Origin: Cellulomonas xylanilytica | GTDB taxonomy: Bacteria > Actinomycetota > Actinomycetes > Actinomycetales > Cellulomonadaceae | DNA: 64,000 bases | Direction: 5' to 3' | Assembly (NCBI RefSeq): GCF_007989805.1 | Contig: NZ_BJUB01000002.1 | Location: forward strand, 482,652 to 546,651 | Shown here: positions 46,823 through 56,191 of the stretch, piece after piece | How the letters are laid out: the number at the start of each line of letters is the position of its first letter | How positions within the stretch are numbered: the stretch's first letter is position 1 | Notes under the pieces: generated by a model | Told to the model about the DNA's origin: nothing | Seen by the model: the letters and a program-made list of their open reading frames with translations, nothing else | Database searches by the model: none | Position numbers and translations under genes: made by a program

Positions 46823-48007
46823 ATGGCAGAGATCGGGACGGACTGGCGGATGCTGGACGGCGTCGCGACCGCGTGGTTCGACGCGCCCTCGCTGATCGAG
46901 GCGGCCGAGCTGGCCGGACGGATCCTGGAGGTGTCCGCCGACGTCGCGGTCGACGTGCGCGCCACCGGCGTCCGAGCACGCGTCGGCTCCGACGACGTCG
47001 CCGAGGCGGTGTCGACGGCCGCACAAGAGCTCGGGCTCGTCGCGAACCCGGCCGGGCTGCAGCAGCTGAGCGTCGTGCTCGAGTCCCCGGACCCCGACGC
47101 GGTGAGACCGTTCTGGCAGCAGGCGCTCGACTACGCCCTCGACGAGGAGGGCAGCCTCGCGGACCCGCTGCGGCGCGACCCCGCGCTCCGGATCCGGCCG
47201 ACGACCGAGCGACGACCACTGCGCAACCGCATCCACCTCGACGTCGTCCGGCCGACCGCGGGCGTCGAGCAGGTGGAGCTCGGTGAGCCGACGGGACCGT
47301 ACGGGGTGTGCCGCACCGACCCCGACGGCAACGAGGTCGACCTGGTGCCCGGCGACGCGCTCGGCGAGAGCCCCGGGACCGCCGACTGGCAGTCGGTGTT
47401 CAGCGCGATCGCGTGCTACCGGACCACCTCGCCGGCGCAGCAGCGTGACCTCGCAGCGGCGGCAGCCGCGCTGGCGCACGACGTGGGCTTCCCGCTGCTG
47501 GTCGACCTGCGGCCCGGGCTCGTGGTCCTCGACAGCGGCAAGGACCGGTGGGAGAAGGACGCCCACGGGCTCGCGCTCGAGTTCACCGACCTGGCGGCGC
47601 GCCTCCAGGCCGCCGCCCGGGACCTCGGGGCCACGGCGGACCCCGCGCTGCCGCGGTTCGTCCAGCTCTTCCTCGACGCCGCCGACGTGCCGGCGGTCCG
47701 CGCGTTCTGGCTCGCCGCGCTCGGGTACACGCCGGACCGGCGGGACTGGAACAGCGACATCAACGACCCGCGGCGGCTGAACGTCGACCTGGTGTTCCAG
47801 GAGATCGACCTGTCGGAGACGGAGCGGCGCCGGCAGCGCAACCGCATCCACGTCGAGCTGGCCGTGCCGTCGGACCTCGCGCAGGCGCGTGTCGCCGCGG
47901 CCGTCGCGGCCGGTGGCCGGCTCCTGGGCGAGTCGACGGGTCGCTGGCTGGTCGCCGATCCCGAGGGCAACGAGCTGGTCGTCACTGCCCACGGACGGAG
48001 CGCATGA
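46823..48007 (+). CDS. fusion of PCD-like domain with two VOC domains
   Basis: 394 residues. Residues 1-75 (WRMLDGVATAWFDAPSLIEAAELAGRILEVSADVAVDVRATGVRARVGSDDVAEAV, reading in short strands and helices) look like a pterin-4a-carbinolamine dehydratase fold, though the usual HHPD is replaced. Two VOC-like halves follow: about 85-178 (VVLESPDPDAVRPFWQQALDY, CRTDPDGNEVDLVPG) and about 270-390 (LFLDAADVPAVRAFWLAALGY, VADPEGNELVV). Related actinobacterial proteins are annotated as VOC family. The reaction is unknown. The next gene overlaps its stop. Confidence 0.75.
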   Translation: MAEIGTDWRMLDGVATAWFDAPSLIEAAELAGRILEVSADVAVDVRATGVRARVGSDDVAEAVSTAAQELGLVANPAGLQQLSVVLESPDPDAVRPFWQQALDYALDEEGSLADPLRRDPALRIRPTTERRPLRNRIHLDVVRPTAGVEQVELGEPTGPYGVCRTDPDGNEVDLVPGDALGESPGTADWQSVFSAIACYRTTSPAQQRDLAAAAAALAHDVGFPLLVDLRPGLVVLDSGKDRWEKDAHGLALEFTDLAARLQAAARDLGATADPALPRFVQLFLDAADVPAVRAFWLAALGYTPDRRDWNSDINDPRRLNVDLVFQEIDLSETERRRQRNRIHVELAVPSDLAQARVAAAVAAGGRLLGESTGRWLVADPEGNELVVTAHGRSA

Positions 48008-48399
48008 GCGTCCTCGTCTGGGTCGACGCGTGGCAGCTGCAGTGCTGCGGCACGCCGTTCGGTGTCGGCGACGCGGTCGCCTGGCGGTGCGGCGACCCGG
48101 ACCCCGACTGGCTGGAGTCCGTGCTGGGTCCCGACGTCGCCTCCCGCATCTCGTCCGCGGAGGAGCACCACGACGCCCTGCCCGACGACCACCCGGTGAC
48201 GAGCGGCACGGTGGTCGAGATCCACGCCGCCTTCTGCGGGTACGCGCCGCGCGGCACGGACGACCGGACGCTGTACCCCGTGCCGGGCTCGGCCGTCCTC
48301 CAGGAGGTGCCGCACGCCGACGGGAGCGACCGCGACCGGTCGGACGCCCGCTTCACCGGCTACGTCGTCGAGGTCGAGCTGTCGCCGGAGACCGGCTGA
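48004..48399 (+). CDS. DUF6578-like protein
   Basis: 131 residues. The N-terminus WVDAWQLQCCGTPFGVGDAVAW, with a Cys pair, resembles the actinobacterial DUF6578 family as I remember it. The remainder contains HHDALPDDHPVTSGTVVEIHAAFCGY and ends in an acidic tail. His and Cys residues could bind a metal. Translation is coupled to the preceding gene by an ATGA overlap. Function unknown. Confidence 0.65.
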   Translation: MSVLVWVDAWQLQCCGTPFGVGDAVAWRCGDPDPDWLESVLGPDVASRISSAEEHHDALPDDHPVTSGTVVEIHAAFCGYAPRGTDDRTLYPVPGSAVLQEVPHADGSDRDRSDARFTGYVVEVELSPETG

Positions 48400-48605
48400 G
48401 CACAGGACGTCCGACCGGGCGAGGGAGGCGCCCCGGGTCGCGGCCGCGTGCCTAATCGATTCCGCGCCGCCGCACCCGCCGGACGGAGACGTGCCCGGCC
48501 CTAGCGTGGCCCGAGCGCACCCCTGCCGGCGGGGTCCCAGCGTCGGGGCACGGCCGAGCGTGGTGCTCGCCGTCCGCCACGTCGACCGCCCAGCAGAGGA
48601 CTGCC

Positions 48606-51359
48606 ATGTCACCGACCACCCACCGTCGCGGCGGGCTGCCCCGCCGCCGCGCCGCCGGTCTGGCGGTCGCCGCCACGCTGGCCCTCGCTGGTCTCGTCGC
48701 CGCCCCGCAGGTCGCCGCCGCGGCCCCCGACCCGGGCTCCCCCGTCAAGGTCAACCAGGTCGCCTACGTCCCCGGCGTCGCCAAGCTGGCGACGCTGGTG
48801 AGCACGTCCACCGCGCCGGTGGCCTGGACGCTGCGGAACGCGGGCGGTGCGGTCGTCGCGTCGGGGCAGTCGACAGTCAAGGGCGCCGACGCGCTGTCCG
48901 GCGACTCGACGCACCTCATCGACTTCTCGACGTTCGACACCCCCGGCTCCGGCTACGTGCTGTCTGCCGCGAGCTCGAGCAGCTACCCCTTCGACATCTC
49001 CGCCGACCCGGTGAAGAAGCTGCGGTACGACTCGCTCGCGTTCTTCTACCACCAGCGCACGGGCATCGCGATCGAGGCGCAGTACGTCGGCAGCACCTAC
49101 GCGCGGGCAGCCGGTCACCTGGGCGTCGCGCCGAACCAGGGCGACACGAGTGTCCCGTGCCGACAGTCGTGCGGGTACAACCTGGACGTGCGCGGCGGCT
49201 GGTACGACGCGGGCGACCACGGCAAGTACGTCGTCAACGGTGGCATCGCGACGTGGCAGCTGCAGAACGCCTACGAGCGGACGCTGCACGTGGCAGGTGC
49301 CGACAGCACGGCGCTGGCCGACGGCACGATGGCGATCCCGGAGCGCTCCAACGGTGCGCCGGACATCCTCGACGAGGCGCGGTGGGAGGTCGAGTTCCTG
49401 CTCCGGATGCAGGTCCCGGCCGGCCGCACGGACGCCGGGATGGTGCACCACAAGATCCACGACGAGAACTGGACCGGGATCCCGACGATCCCCGCGCAGG
49501 ACAGCCAGCGCCGGCTCCTGTCGCCGGTGAGCACCGCGGCGACGCTCAACATGGCGGCCGTCGCCGCGCAGACGTCGCGCCTGTGGAAGACGCTCGACCC
49601 GACGTTCTCCGCCAAGGCCCTCGCCGCTGCGCAGACCGCGTACGCCGCCGCCAAGGCGAACCCGAACCGGATCGCGTCCGCGAGCGACGGCACCGGCGGC
49701 GGCGCCTACGGCGACACGTCGGTGACGGACGAGTTCTACTGGGCGGCCTCCGAGCTCTACGCGACGACCGGCTCCGACACGTACCGCGCGGACGTCACCG
49801 GGTCGTCGCTGTACAAGGGCCGCAGCTTCGCGCAGCGCGGCTACGACTGGGGCTGGACCGGTGGCCTCGGCGACACGACGCTCGCGCTGGTCCCGACCGG
49901 GCTCCCGACCGCTGACGTCGCCGCCACCCGCGCGGCCATCGTGACGTTCGCCGACGCGGCGCTGACCCGCGCGACCAGCCAGGCGTACCCGGCACCCAAC
50001 AACGCCGGGACCGTCTACTACTGGGGGTCGAACGGCCAGGTCGCCAACAACGCGAACGCCCTCGCGCTCGCGTACGACTTCACCGGCCAGGCGAGGTACC
50101 GCACGGGCGTGTACGCGGCGCTCGACTACTTCCAGGGCCGCAACCCGCTCAACCAGTCCTACATCGCGGGCTACGGCGAGAAGGCGGTCCAGAACGTGCA
50201 CCACCGGTTCTGGGCGCACCAGGCGAACCCGTCGCTGCCCATCGCCCCGCCCGGCTCGTTCTCCGGCGGCCCGAACAGCGAGCTGCAGGACCCGATCGCC
50301 GCGGCACAGCTGGCCGGCTGCGCACCCCAGAAGTGCTTCGTCGACCACATCGAGGCGTACTCGGTCAACGAGGTCGCCATCAACTGGAACTCGGCGCTGG
50401 CCTGGCTCGCCAGCTGGGCGGCCGAGCACGCGGGCGGCACGCCTCCCGTCGACACCACGGGACCGAGCGTTCCGGGCACGCCGACCGCGAGCGCGGTGGG
50501 CGACACGTCGGTGAGCCTCACCTGGTCGCCGTCCACCGACGCGGAGAGCGGGATCGCCGGGTACGACGTCGTGCGCGTCGCCGTGGACTCGCTCCAGGTC
50601 GTGGCGACGACGACCACGACGTCCGCGACCGTCACGGGCCTGCGTCCCGGCGCCGCGCACACGTTCGTCGTCATGGCCCGCAACGGTGCCCAGCTGTCCT
50701 CGACGTCACCGTCGATCACCGTGACGACCACCGGCGGGGACCCGGTCGACCAGCCGCCCACCGCCCCCGGCACGCCCGTCGTCTCCGGCATCACCCAGAC
50801 GGGCGCGACGCTCACGTGGACGCCCTCGACGGACGACACCGGCGTCGCGGGGTACGACGTCCTCCGTGTGCAGAACGGCACGTCGACGGTGGTGACGACG
50901 TCGACCACGACCTCGGCCACGCTCACCGGGCTGATCTCCGACACCGACTACGTGCTCACCGTCCGGGCGAAGGACACCGCGGGTCAGCTCTCCGCGGTCG
51001 CGGCGACGGTCGCCTTCCGGACCCTGCCGAACGTCACCGTGCCTCCCGCCGGGTGCAAGGTGACCTACTCGGCGAGCTCGTGGGGCACCGGGTTCACCGC
51101 GAACGTCACCCTCACCAACACGGGGGCCACGGCGTGGACGACGTGGAGGCTGGCGTTCACCTTCCCGGGCGACCAGAAGGTGACGCAGGGCTGGAGCGCC
51201 ACGTACAGCCAGACGGGCTCGGCCGTGACCGTGACGAACGCGGCGTGGAACGGGAACGTGCCGGCCGGCGGCTCGACGAGCATCGGCTTCAACGGCTCGT
51301 ACAGCGGCAGCAACACCGCTCCGTCGGGGTTCACCGTGAACGGCGCGCCCTGCGCCTGA
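48606..51359 (+). CDS. secreted GH9 cellulase, Ig-GH9-FN3-FN3-CBM2
   Basis: 917 residues. Signal peptide (about 1-40), CelD-type Ig domain (about 45-130), GH9 barrel (about 135-610) with GGWYDAGDHGKY near 198-209 (both catalytic Asp), the His of HHRFWAHQ near 532 and the acid in AYSVNEVAINW near 589, then two fibronectin-III domains (about 620-705 and 715-800) and a C-terminal CBM2 (CKVTYSASSWGTGFTANV to the final Cys). A complete extracellular cellulase for crystalline or amorphous cellulose. Start ATG 48606 follows CAGAGGACTGCC. Confidence 0.93.
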   Translation: MSPTTHRRGGLPRRRAAGLAVAATLALAGLVAAPQVAAAAPDPGSPVKVNQVAYVPGVAKLATLVSTSTAPVAWTLRNAGGAVVASGQSTVKGADALSGDSTHLIDFSTFDTPGSGYVLSAASSSSYPFDISADPVKKLRYDSLAFFYHQRTGIAIEAQYVGSTYARAAGHLGVAPNQGDTSVPCRQSCGYNLDVRGGWYDAGDHGKYVVNGGIATWQLQNAYERTLHVAGADSTALADGTMAIPERSNGAPDILDEARWEVEFLLRMQVPAGRTDAGMVHHKIHDENWTGIPTIPAQDSQRRLLSPVSTAATLNMAAVAAQTSRLWKTLDPTFSAKALAAAQTAYAAAKANPNRIASASDGTGGGAYGDTSVTDEFYWAASELYATTGSDTYRADVTGSSLYKGRSFAQRGYDWGWTGGLGDTTLALVPTGLPTADVAATRAAIVTFADAALTRATSQAYPAPNNAGTVYYWGSNGQVANNANALALAYDFTGQARYRTGVYAALDYFQGRNPLNQSYIAGYGEKAVQNVHHRFWAHQANPSLPIAPPGSFSGGPNSELQDPIAAAQLAGCAPQKCFVDHIEAYSVNEVAINWNSALAWLASWAAEHAGGTPPVDTTGPSVPGTPTASAVGDTSVSLTWSPSTDAESGIAGYDVVRVAVDSLQVVATTTTTSATVTGLRPGAAHTFVVMARNGAQLSSTSPSITVTTTGGDPVDQPPTAPGTPVVSGITQTGATLTWTPSTDDTGVAGYDVLRVQNGTSTVVTTSTTTSATLTGLISDTDYVLTVRAKDTAGQLSAVAATVAFRTLPNVTVPPAGCKVTYSASSWGTGFTANVTLTNTGATAWTTWRLAFTFPGDQKVTQGWSATYSQTGSAVTVTNAAWNGNVPAGGSTSIGFNGSYSGSNTAPSGFTVNGAPCA

Positions 51360-51521
51360 GCGACCCGCTGAAGCACGACCCGATCAGGACGACGAGGGCC
51401 GCCGGTCACGTGACCGGCGGCCCTCGCCCTGTCCGCCGGTCCGTTCCCCCGTGGCCCGACCGCCGCAGACGATGTCCGGGTCGGCGGGCACCCGCGCGAC
51501 GAGCTGGTGCCATGCTGTCCC

Positions 51522-52190
51522 GTGCCTCTCCAGCCCCGTGACGTCCCGGCCGCGGACGGCCACGGCTTGCGAGCCGCGGCTCCGTCGTCGGACGACGACG
51601 TGCGGACGGCCTACGCGGCCCGGGCCGCCGAGTACACGGAGCTGCTCGGCTCCGTGAGCGCGATGGATCCCCTCGACCGGCAGCTCATCGCGGAGTGGGG
51701 CGCGCGCTGCCGTGGCCTCGTCGTCGACGCCGGCTGCGGGCCCGGGCACTGGACGCACCTGCTGTCGGAGCTCGGAGCCGAGGTCGAGGGTGTCGACCTG
51801 GTCCCCGCGTTCGTCGAGCAGGCCCAGGCGCGCTTCCCGGCGGTGTCCTACCGGGTGGCGCGGCTCGACGACCTCGGCCTGCCCGACGGATCAGCGGGCG
51901 GCGTGCTGGCCTGGTACTCGCTGATCCACGTCGAGCCCGTCAGGGTGCCCACCGTCCTGCGCGAGATCCGGCGCTGCCTCCGGGCCGACGGCACGCTGCT
52001 CGTCGGGTTCTTCGCCGGTGACCGGCTCGAACCGTTCCCGCACGCGGTCGTCACCGCCTACTCCTGGCCGGTCGACGACCTGGCCCGGCTGGTCGAGGAC
52101 GCGGGGTTCATGGTCGAGCCCGCCCAGGTCCGCGCGAACCCTGACCGGCCCGGCCGCCACCACGTCGCCATGCTCGCGCGACGGGCGTGA
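51522..52190 (+). CDS. class I SAM-dependent methyltransferase
   Basis: 222 residues. SAM-binding motif I is LVVDAGCGPGHWTHLL near residue 65, acidic loop VEGVDLVPAFV, and LPDGSAGGVLAWYSLIH in the motif II region. Methyltransf_11/25-like, substrate unknown. The start is uncertain: GTG 51522 (used) or GTG 51507. CATGCT upstream of 51522 could be a -10. It lies between two secreted glycan-degrading genes without obvious link. Confidence 0.8.
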   Translation: MPLQPRDVPAADGHGLRAAAPSSDDDVRTAYAARAAEYTELLGSVSAMDPLDRQLIAEWGARCRGLVVDAGCGPGHWTHLLSELGAEVEGVDLVPAFVEQAQARFPAVSYRVARLDDLGLPDGSAGGVLAWYSLIHVEPVRVPTVLREIRRCLRADGTLLVGFFAGDRLEPFPHAVVTAYSWPVDDLARLVEDAGFMVEPAQVRANPDRPGRHHVAMLARRA

Positions 52191-52315
52191 CCGGGCGCAT
52201 ACCGGCCCGCCCGAACCGTTTCGGACCCCTCCGGCGCCGCGGATTGTGTCGTTAAAATCGCCAGGCACCGTCTTCCCGGCAGCGACGCCGGGACGCCTTC
52301 TGGAAGGAACGACGC

Positions 52316-53602
52316 ATGCGCATCCGCACCCTGGTCCGGGGGCCCCGGGCCCTGCTGGCGGCCGCAGCCGCCCTGCTCGTCGTCGGAGGGCTGACCGCTC
52401 CCGCCTCGGCCCTGCCTGGGGTCGCCGTCCCGGCCGCCGCGACGGCCGGCTGCGGCAGGTCCGCCGGCCTGGCCACCGGCAGCCACACGATCACCAGCGG
52501 CGGGCTGTCCCGCACGTACCGCCTCGACGTGCCGGCCGGTTACGACCCGAACCGCCAGTACCGCCTCGTCGTGGGGCTGCACTGGTGGCACGGCACGGCG
52601 GCGGACGTGGTCAACCAGAGCTTCTACGGTCTGAAGCCCCTCGCGGGCGGCAGCACGGTGTTCGTGGCGCCGCAGGGCATCGACAACGCGTGGCCCAACA
52701 CCAACGGCCGGGACGTCACCTTCGTGGACGACGTGCTGCGGGCGGTCGAGTCCGCGCTCTGCATCGACACGACGCAGCGCTTCGCGACGGGCTTCAGCTA
52801 CGGCGGCGGCATGAGCAACGCGCTGGCCTGCGCTCGGGCCGACGTGTTCCGCGCGGTCGCGGTGCTCAACGGTGCTCAGCTGTCCGGGTGCGCGGGCGGC
52901 ACGCAGCCCATCGCGTACCTCGGCTCGCACGGTGTCGTGGACGACGTCCTGAACATCTCGCAGGGGCGCGCCCTGCGGGACCGCGCCCTGCGGAACAACG
53001 GGTGCCAGGCGCAGCAGGCGCCCGAACCGGCCGCCGGCAGCGGGACCCACGTGCGGACCGCCTACACGTGCCGCGACGGCTACCCGGTCGTGTGGCTCGC
53101 GTCCGACAGCGGCCACCAGTGGGACGCGCGGGACCGTGGGCAGCAGCAGTCGTGGGTGCCCGGGGAGATCTGGCGCTTCTTCAGCTCGCTGACCTCGACG
53201 ACCCCCACCCCGACGCCGACACCCACTCCGACTCCGACTCCGACTCCGACTCCGACTCCGACCGTCAGCCCGACGCCCACGCCGACCGTCGACCCCACCA
53301 CTCCGCCGCCCGCCGGCGCCTGCACGGCGACGTACCGGACCGCGAACACCTGGCCCGGCGGGTTCCAGGGCGAGGTGACCGTCCGCGCAGGCTCCGCATC
53401 GACGTCGTGGACCGTCAGCTGGCGCCCGTCCGGCGAGCGCGTGGAGCAGGTGTGGAACGGCACGGTGTCGACGCAGGGCGACCTCGTGGTCGTCCGGAAC
53501 GCCTCCTGGAACGGCCGGCTGCCCGCCGGCGGGACCACGACGTTCGGCCTCCTGGGCAGCGGCACCGCACCGACGCCGACCCTGACGTGCACGAGCTCCT
53601 GA
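52316..53602 (+). CDS. secreted CE1/PHB-depolymerase-like esterase with CBM2
   Basis: 428 residues. Signal peptide, then an alpha/beta-hydrolase esterase (about 45-300) with nucleophile S161 in GFSYGGG, the HWWHG oxyanion region and C-terminal DSGHQWD with the catalytic His. It resembles feruloyl or acetylxylan esterases (CE1, LpqC group). A (Thr-Pro)n linker (about 301-335) leads to a CBM2 (ACTATYRTANTWPGGFQGEV to the final Cys). It probably removes ester side chains from plant polysaccharides. The ATG has GGAAGG seven bases upstream. Confidence 0.88.
   Translation: MRIRTLVRGPRALLAAAAALLVVGGLTAPASALPGVAVPAAATAGCGRSAGLATGSHTITSGGLSRTYRLDVPAGYDPNRQYRLVVGLHWWHGTAADVVNQSFYGLKPLAGGSTVFVAPQGIDNAWPNTNGRDVTFVDDVLRAVESALCIDTTQRFATGFSYGGGMSNALACARADVFRAVAVLNGAQLSGCAGGTQPIAYLGSHGVVDDVLNISQGRALRDRALRNNGCQAQQAPEPAAGSGTHVRTAYTCRDGYPVVWLASDSGHQWDARDRGQQQSWVPGEIWRFFSSLTSTTPTPTPTPTPTPTPTPTPTPTVSPTPTPTVDPTTPPPAGACTATYRTANTWPGGFQGEVTVRAGSASTSWTVSWRPSGERVEQVWNGTVSTQGDLVVVRNASWNGRLPAGGTTTFGLLGSGTAPTPTLTCTSS
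53225..53260 (+). repeat. six tandem ACTCCG units in the Thr-Pro linker
   Basis: Six perfect hexamers encoding (Thr-Pro)n. Each copy gained or lost keeps frame and changes linker length between esterase and CBM2. Confidence 0.9.
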
Positions 53603-53633
53603 CGGCCTGAGCACGGCCGCGCCGGAGGCGTCC

Positions 53634-53639
53634 TAGGCT
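53634..53639 (+). promoter_or_regulatory. leaderless -10 (TAGGCT)
   Basis: TAGGCT ends six bases before the ATG at 53646; no Shine-Dalgarno. Confidence 0.5.
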
Positions 53640-53645
53640 CGCCCG

Positions 53646-54389
53646 ATGAGCCCTCTGCCCGTGCGCGCCGTCCGGGTGCAGGACCAGGAGCCCGTACCGA
53701 CGGACGCGTGGTTCACGCAGTTGCCCGCGGTCGCGCAGGTGCTGCGCGAGGGCTGGCCGCTCGACCAGGTGACGGTCCTGGTCGGGGACAACGGCGCCGG
53801 GAAGTCCACGCTCGTCGAGGCGGTCGCCATGATGTTCGGCATGGGGGCCGAGGGCGGCTCGACCGGTTCCCTGCACGCCACCCGGCGGACCGAGTCCGAG
53901 CTGTGGCGGTACCTGCGCCTGGAGCGCGAGATCGGCGCGCCGCGGAACGGCTTCTTCCTGCGCGCCGAGACGATGCACTCGTTCTACTCCTACCTCGAGG
54001 ACAACCCCGGCCGTGGGCCTGAGCCGGTGTTCCACGAGATGTCGCACGGCGAGTCGTTCCTCGCGCTGGCGACCGAGCGGATGAAGCCGCGGTACCCCGG
54101 GCTGTTCCTGCTCGACGAGCCCGAGTCCGCCCTGTCGTTCACCGGCTGCCTCGCTCTCGTCGCCCACCTGACGTCCCTGGTCCGCACGACGCCGTCGCAG
54201 GTCCTGCTGTCCACGCACTCGCCGGTGCTCGCCGCGCTCCCGGGCGCGACGATCTACGAGGTCGGCGAGTGGGGCCTGCGCCGGTGCGCGTGGGACGAGC
54301 TGGAGCTGGTGCAGAGCTACCGGGGGTTCCTGGACGACCCTCGGCGGTTCCTGCGGCACGTGCTCGACGACCCTGACTGGCTGGCCTGA
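53646..54389 (+). CDS. small AAA/SMC-like ATPase
   Basis: 247 residues. Walker A is VLVGDNGAGKSTLVEAV near residue 46, Walker B LFLLDEPESALS near residue 156, and the switch His in LLSTHSPVLAALPGA. The signature helix (EMSHGESFL) fits an ABC-type recombination/SMC ATPase of the AAA_23/AAA_15 kind without coiled coil. Related stand-alone proteins are of unknown role; some family members act with nucleases in phage defence. No nuclease is adjacent. Confidence 0.8.
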   Translation: MSPLPVRAVRVQDQEPVPTDAWFTQLPAVAQVLREGWPLDQVTVLVGDNGAGKSTLVEAVAMMFGMGAEGGSTGSLHATRRTESELWRYLRLEREIGAPRNGFFLRAETMHSFYSYLEDNPGRGPEPVFHEMSHGESFLALATERMKPRYPGLFLLDEPESALSFTGCLALVAHLTSLVRTTPSQVLLSTHSPVLAALPGATIYEVGEWGLRRCAWDELELVQSYRGFLDDPRRFLRHVLDDPDWLA

Positions 54390-54476
54390 GCCTTCACGAG
54401 ACCTTGACACCGACGGCCGCCGGACGTCGTCGCGCGATGGGTACCGTCGCCGGGCAGCCGAGGACGGGAGATGCGG

Positions 54477-56057
54477 ATGACCGGGGCGACGCGCGCGGAG
54501 GTCGTGCAGCGGGTCGGTGCGGGCGTCGTCGCCCTCGTCGGCGCCTGGACCGCCGCGACCCTGCTCGGCGGCGGGACGTGGGCGCTCCTGGGTGACGGCG
54601 TGCGGGCGATGCTCGGGGAGGGAGATCTGTCGACGGCCGGTGACGCGCTGCGCGTGCTGCGGTCCGACGGGTTGCCGGCGCTCGCTCTCGCGCTCGGGCT
54701 GGTCCCCGCGGCGGCGCTCGCGCTCGTCGCCGCCTCCGCGTCTGTCCGCCGGGCGACGCGTCGCCTCACCGGGATCGTCGTCGCGGGGAGCGTGCTGGTC
54801 GTCGTCGGGGTGGTGGACGTGCTGTCCGACCCGGCCGCGCTGCACCTGGCCACGCGGTCGTGGTACTTCACGGTCGGGTCGCCGCGCATGCTCGCCGGGG
54901 TCTGGCTGGTGGTCGTGGGTGCGGGGCTGACCACCGCCGGCGCCGGCGTGCTGGCGCGGCGTCGGCGCGCGGTGGTCGCGGGCGCGGCGCTCGTGGCCGT
55001 CGGCGCCTTGGCCACCGCCCTGGCCACGGCGGCGTCGGCGCTGCTGACGGTGGGGACGCTCGGCCGCTACCGCGGTGGCCCGATGTCGCCGGCCGTGCTC
55101 CTGCTCGACGGGTCGCTCGCGCTCGGGCTCGTCGCGACCACCGCGGCGGTCGTCGCCGGGACGTGCACCGTCGAAGCATGGCGCCGCCTCGCTCGCTGGG
55201 ATCCCCCGGCTGCCGAGCCGGCGGCGCGCACGCTCCACCGGCGGCTGATCGCCGCTGCGTCGGTGGGCGCCGTCGTGCTCGCAGCCGGCATCGTCGCCGG
55301 CTCCCGCGTCGCCGAGCGGCAGCTGGTGCCGGACGTTGTGGCCGACCCGGTGCTCGCGGCCTGCGTCGAGCGCGCGCTCGGGGTCGACGAGGGTCGCGCG
55401 CTCGCCCCCGACCGGTTCGACGACGTGTACGCGATCGACTGCGCGTGGGGCGGCACCGGCGAGCGGGTCACGTCCCTCGCGGGGATCGAGCGGCTCACGT
55501 CCGTGCGCGAGATCGACCTGAGCGGCCAGGAGGTCACCGACCTCGGTCCGCTCGCGGCGCTCACCGGGCTGACGTCGCTGCGGCTGACCGGCAACGCCGC
55601 CGTGTCGGACCTGTCCGCCCTGGCCGGGCTGCCGCTGACGAACCTCGGCCTGTCGGACACGGGCGTCACCGACCTGCAACCCCTGAGCCGGACGACGTCG
55701 TTGGTCTGGGTCGGGCTGGCCCGGACGGGGGTGTCCGACCTCGAGCCGCTCGCGGGATCGGCCGGCCTCCTCGAGCTCGACGTCGCGCAGGCGGCCGTCG
55801 CCGACCTCTCCCCGCTGGCCGGCGCCGCGTCGCTCAGCATGCTCGACGTGCGGGACAACCAGGTGTCGGACGTGACCCCGCTCGCCTCGATGCCCGCGCT
55901 CGACGAGCTCTGGGTCGGTGGCAACCCGGTGACCGACCTGCGCCCGCTGCTCGCGGCACCGGCACTCCTCGGGGTGGACGTCGAGGGGCTGGACCCGGCG
56001 ACGCCCGGGATCGAGGAGCTGCGCGCGCAGGGTGTGTACGTCGGCGGCACGACCTGA
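54477..56057 (+). CDS. membrane protein with extracytoplasmic leucine-rich repeats
   Basis: 526 residues. Five hydrophobic segments in the first 260 residues (for example VVALVGAWTAATLLGGG, IVVAGSVLVVVGVVDVLS, LIAAASVGAVVLAAGIVAG) are followed by about eight internalin-type LRR units (LxxLTSLRLTGNxxVSDLSPLAG pattern) to the end. The LRR domain probably lies outside and binds a ligand. The ATG at 54477 is chosen because GGGAG lies six bases upstream. ATG 54471 is possible. Ligand unknown. Confidence 0.78.
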   Translation: MTGATRAEVVQRVGAGVVALVGAWTAATLLGGGTWALLGDGVRAMLGEGDLSTAGDALRVLRSDGLPALALALGLVPAAALALVAASASVRRATRRLTGIVVAGSVLVVVGVVDVLSDPAALHLATRSWYFTVGSPRMLAGVWLVVVGAGLTTAGAGVLARRRRAVVAGAALVAVGALATALATAASALLTVGTLGRYRGGPMSPAVLLLDGSLALGLVATTAAVVAGTCTVEAWRRLARWDPPAAEPAARTLHRRLIAAASVGAVVLAAGIVAGSRVAERQLVPDVVADPVLAACVERALGVDEGRALAPDRFDDVYAIDCAWGGTGERVTSLAGIERLTSVREIDLSGQEVTDLGPLAALTGLTSLRLTGNAAVSDLSALAGLPLTNLGLSDTGVTDLQPLSRTTSLVWVGLARTGVSDLEPLAGSAGLLELDVAQAAVADLSPLAGAASLSMLDVRDNQVSDVTPLASMPALDELWVGGNPVTDLRPLLAAPALLGVDVEGLDPATPGIEELRAQGVYVGGTT

Positions 56058-56065
56058 GCCGCAGT

Positions 56066-56080
56066 ACCAAAACGTTTACA
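56066..56080 (+). promoter_or_regulatory. LacI/cre-like palindrome upstream of the second GH5 gene
   Basis: ACCAAAACGTTTACA has an AAACGTTT core with central CG, typical of LacI/CcpA-type operators. It lies 112 bases upstream of the ATG at 56192. Confidence 0.5.
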
Positions 56081-56191
56081 TCGCCACACCGTTGCCCGAG
56101 TTCTCTAGCGGTAAAGACGCCACGTGTCGCACCCTCGACTTCTGCCGACGAGCACGCAGGCGTCGGTGCCCACTCGATGACGAGGAGTCCC

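Noticed and set aside
48454..48461. AATCGATT as a LacI operator before the GH9 gene
   Set aside because: Only an 8-base palindrome, 145 bases upstream and without extended symmetry.
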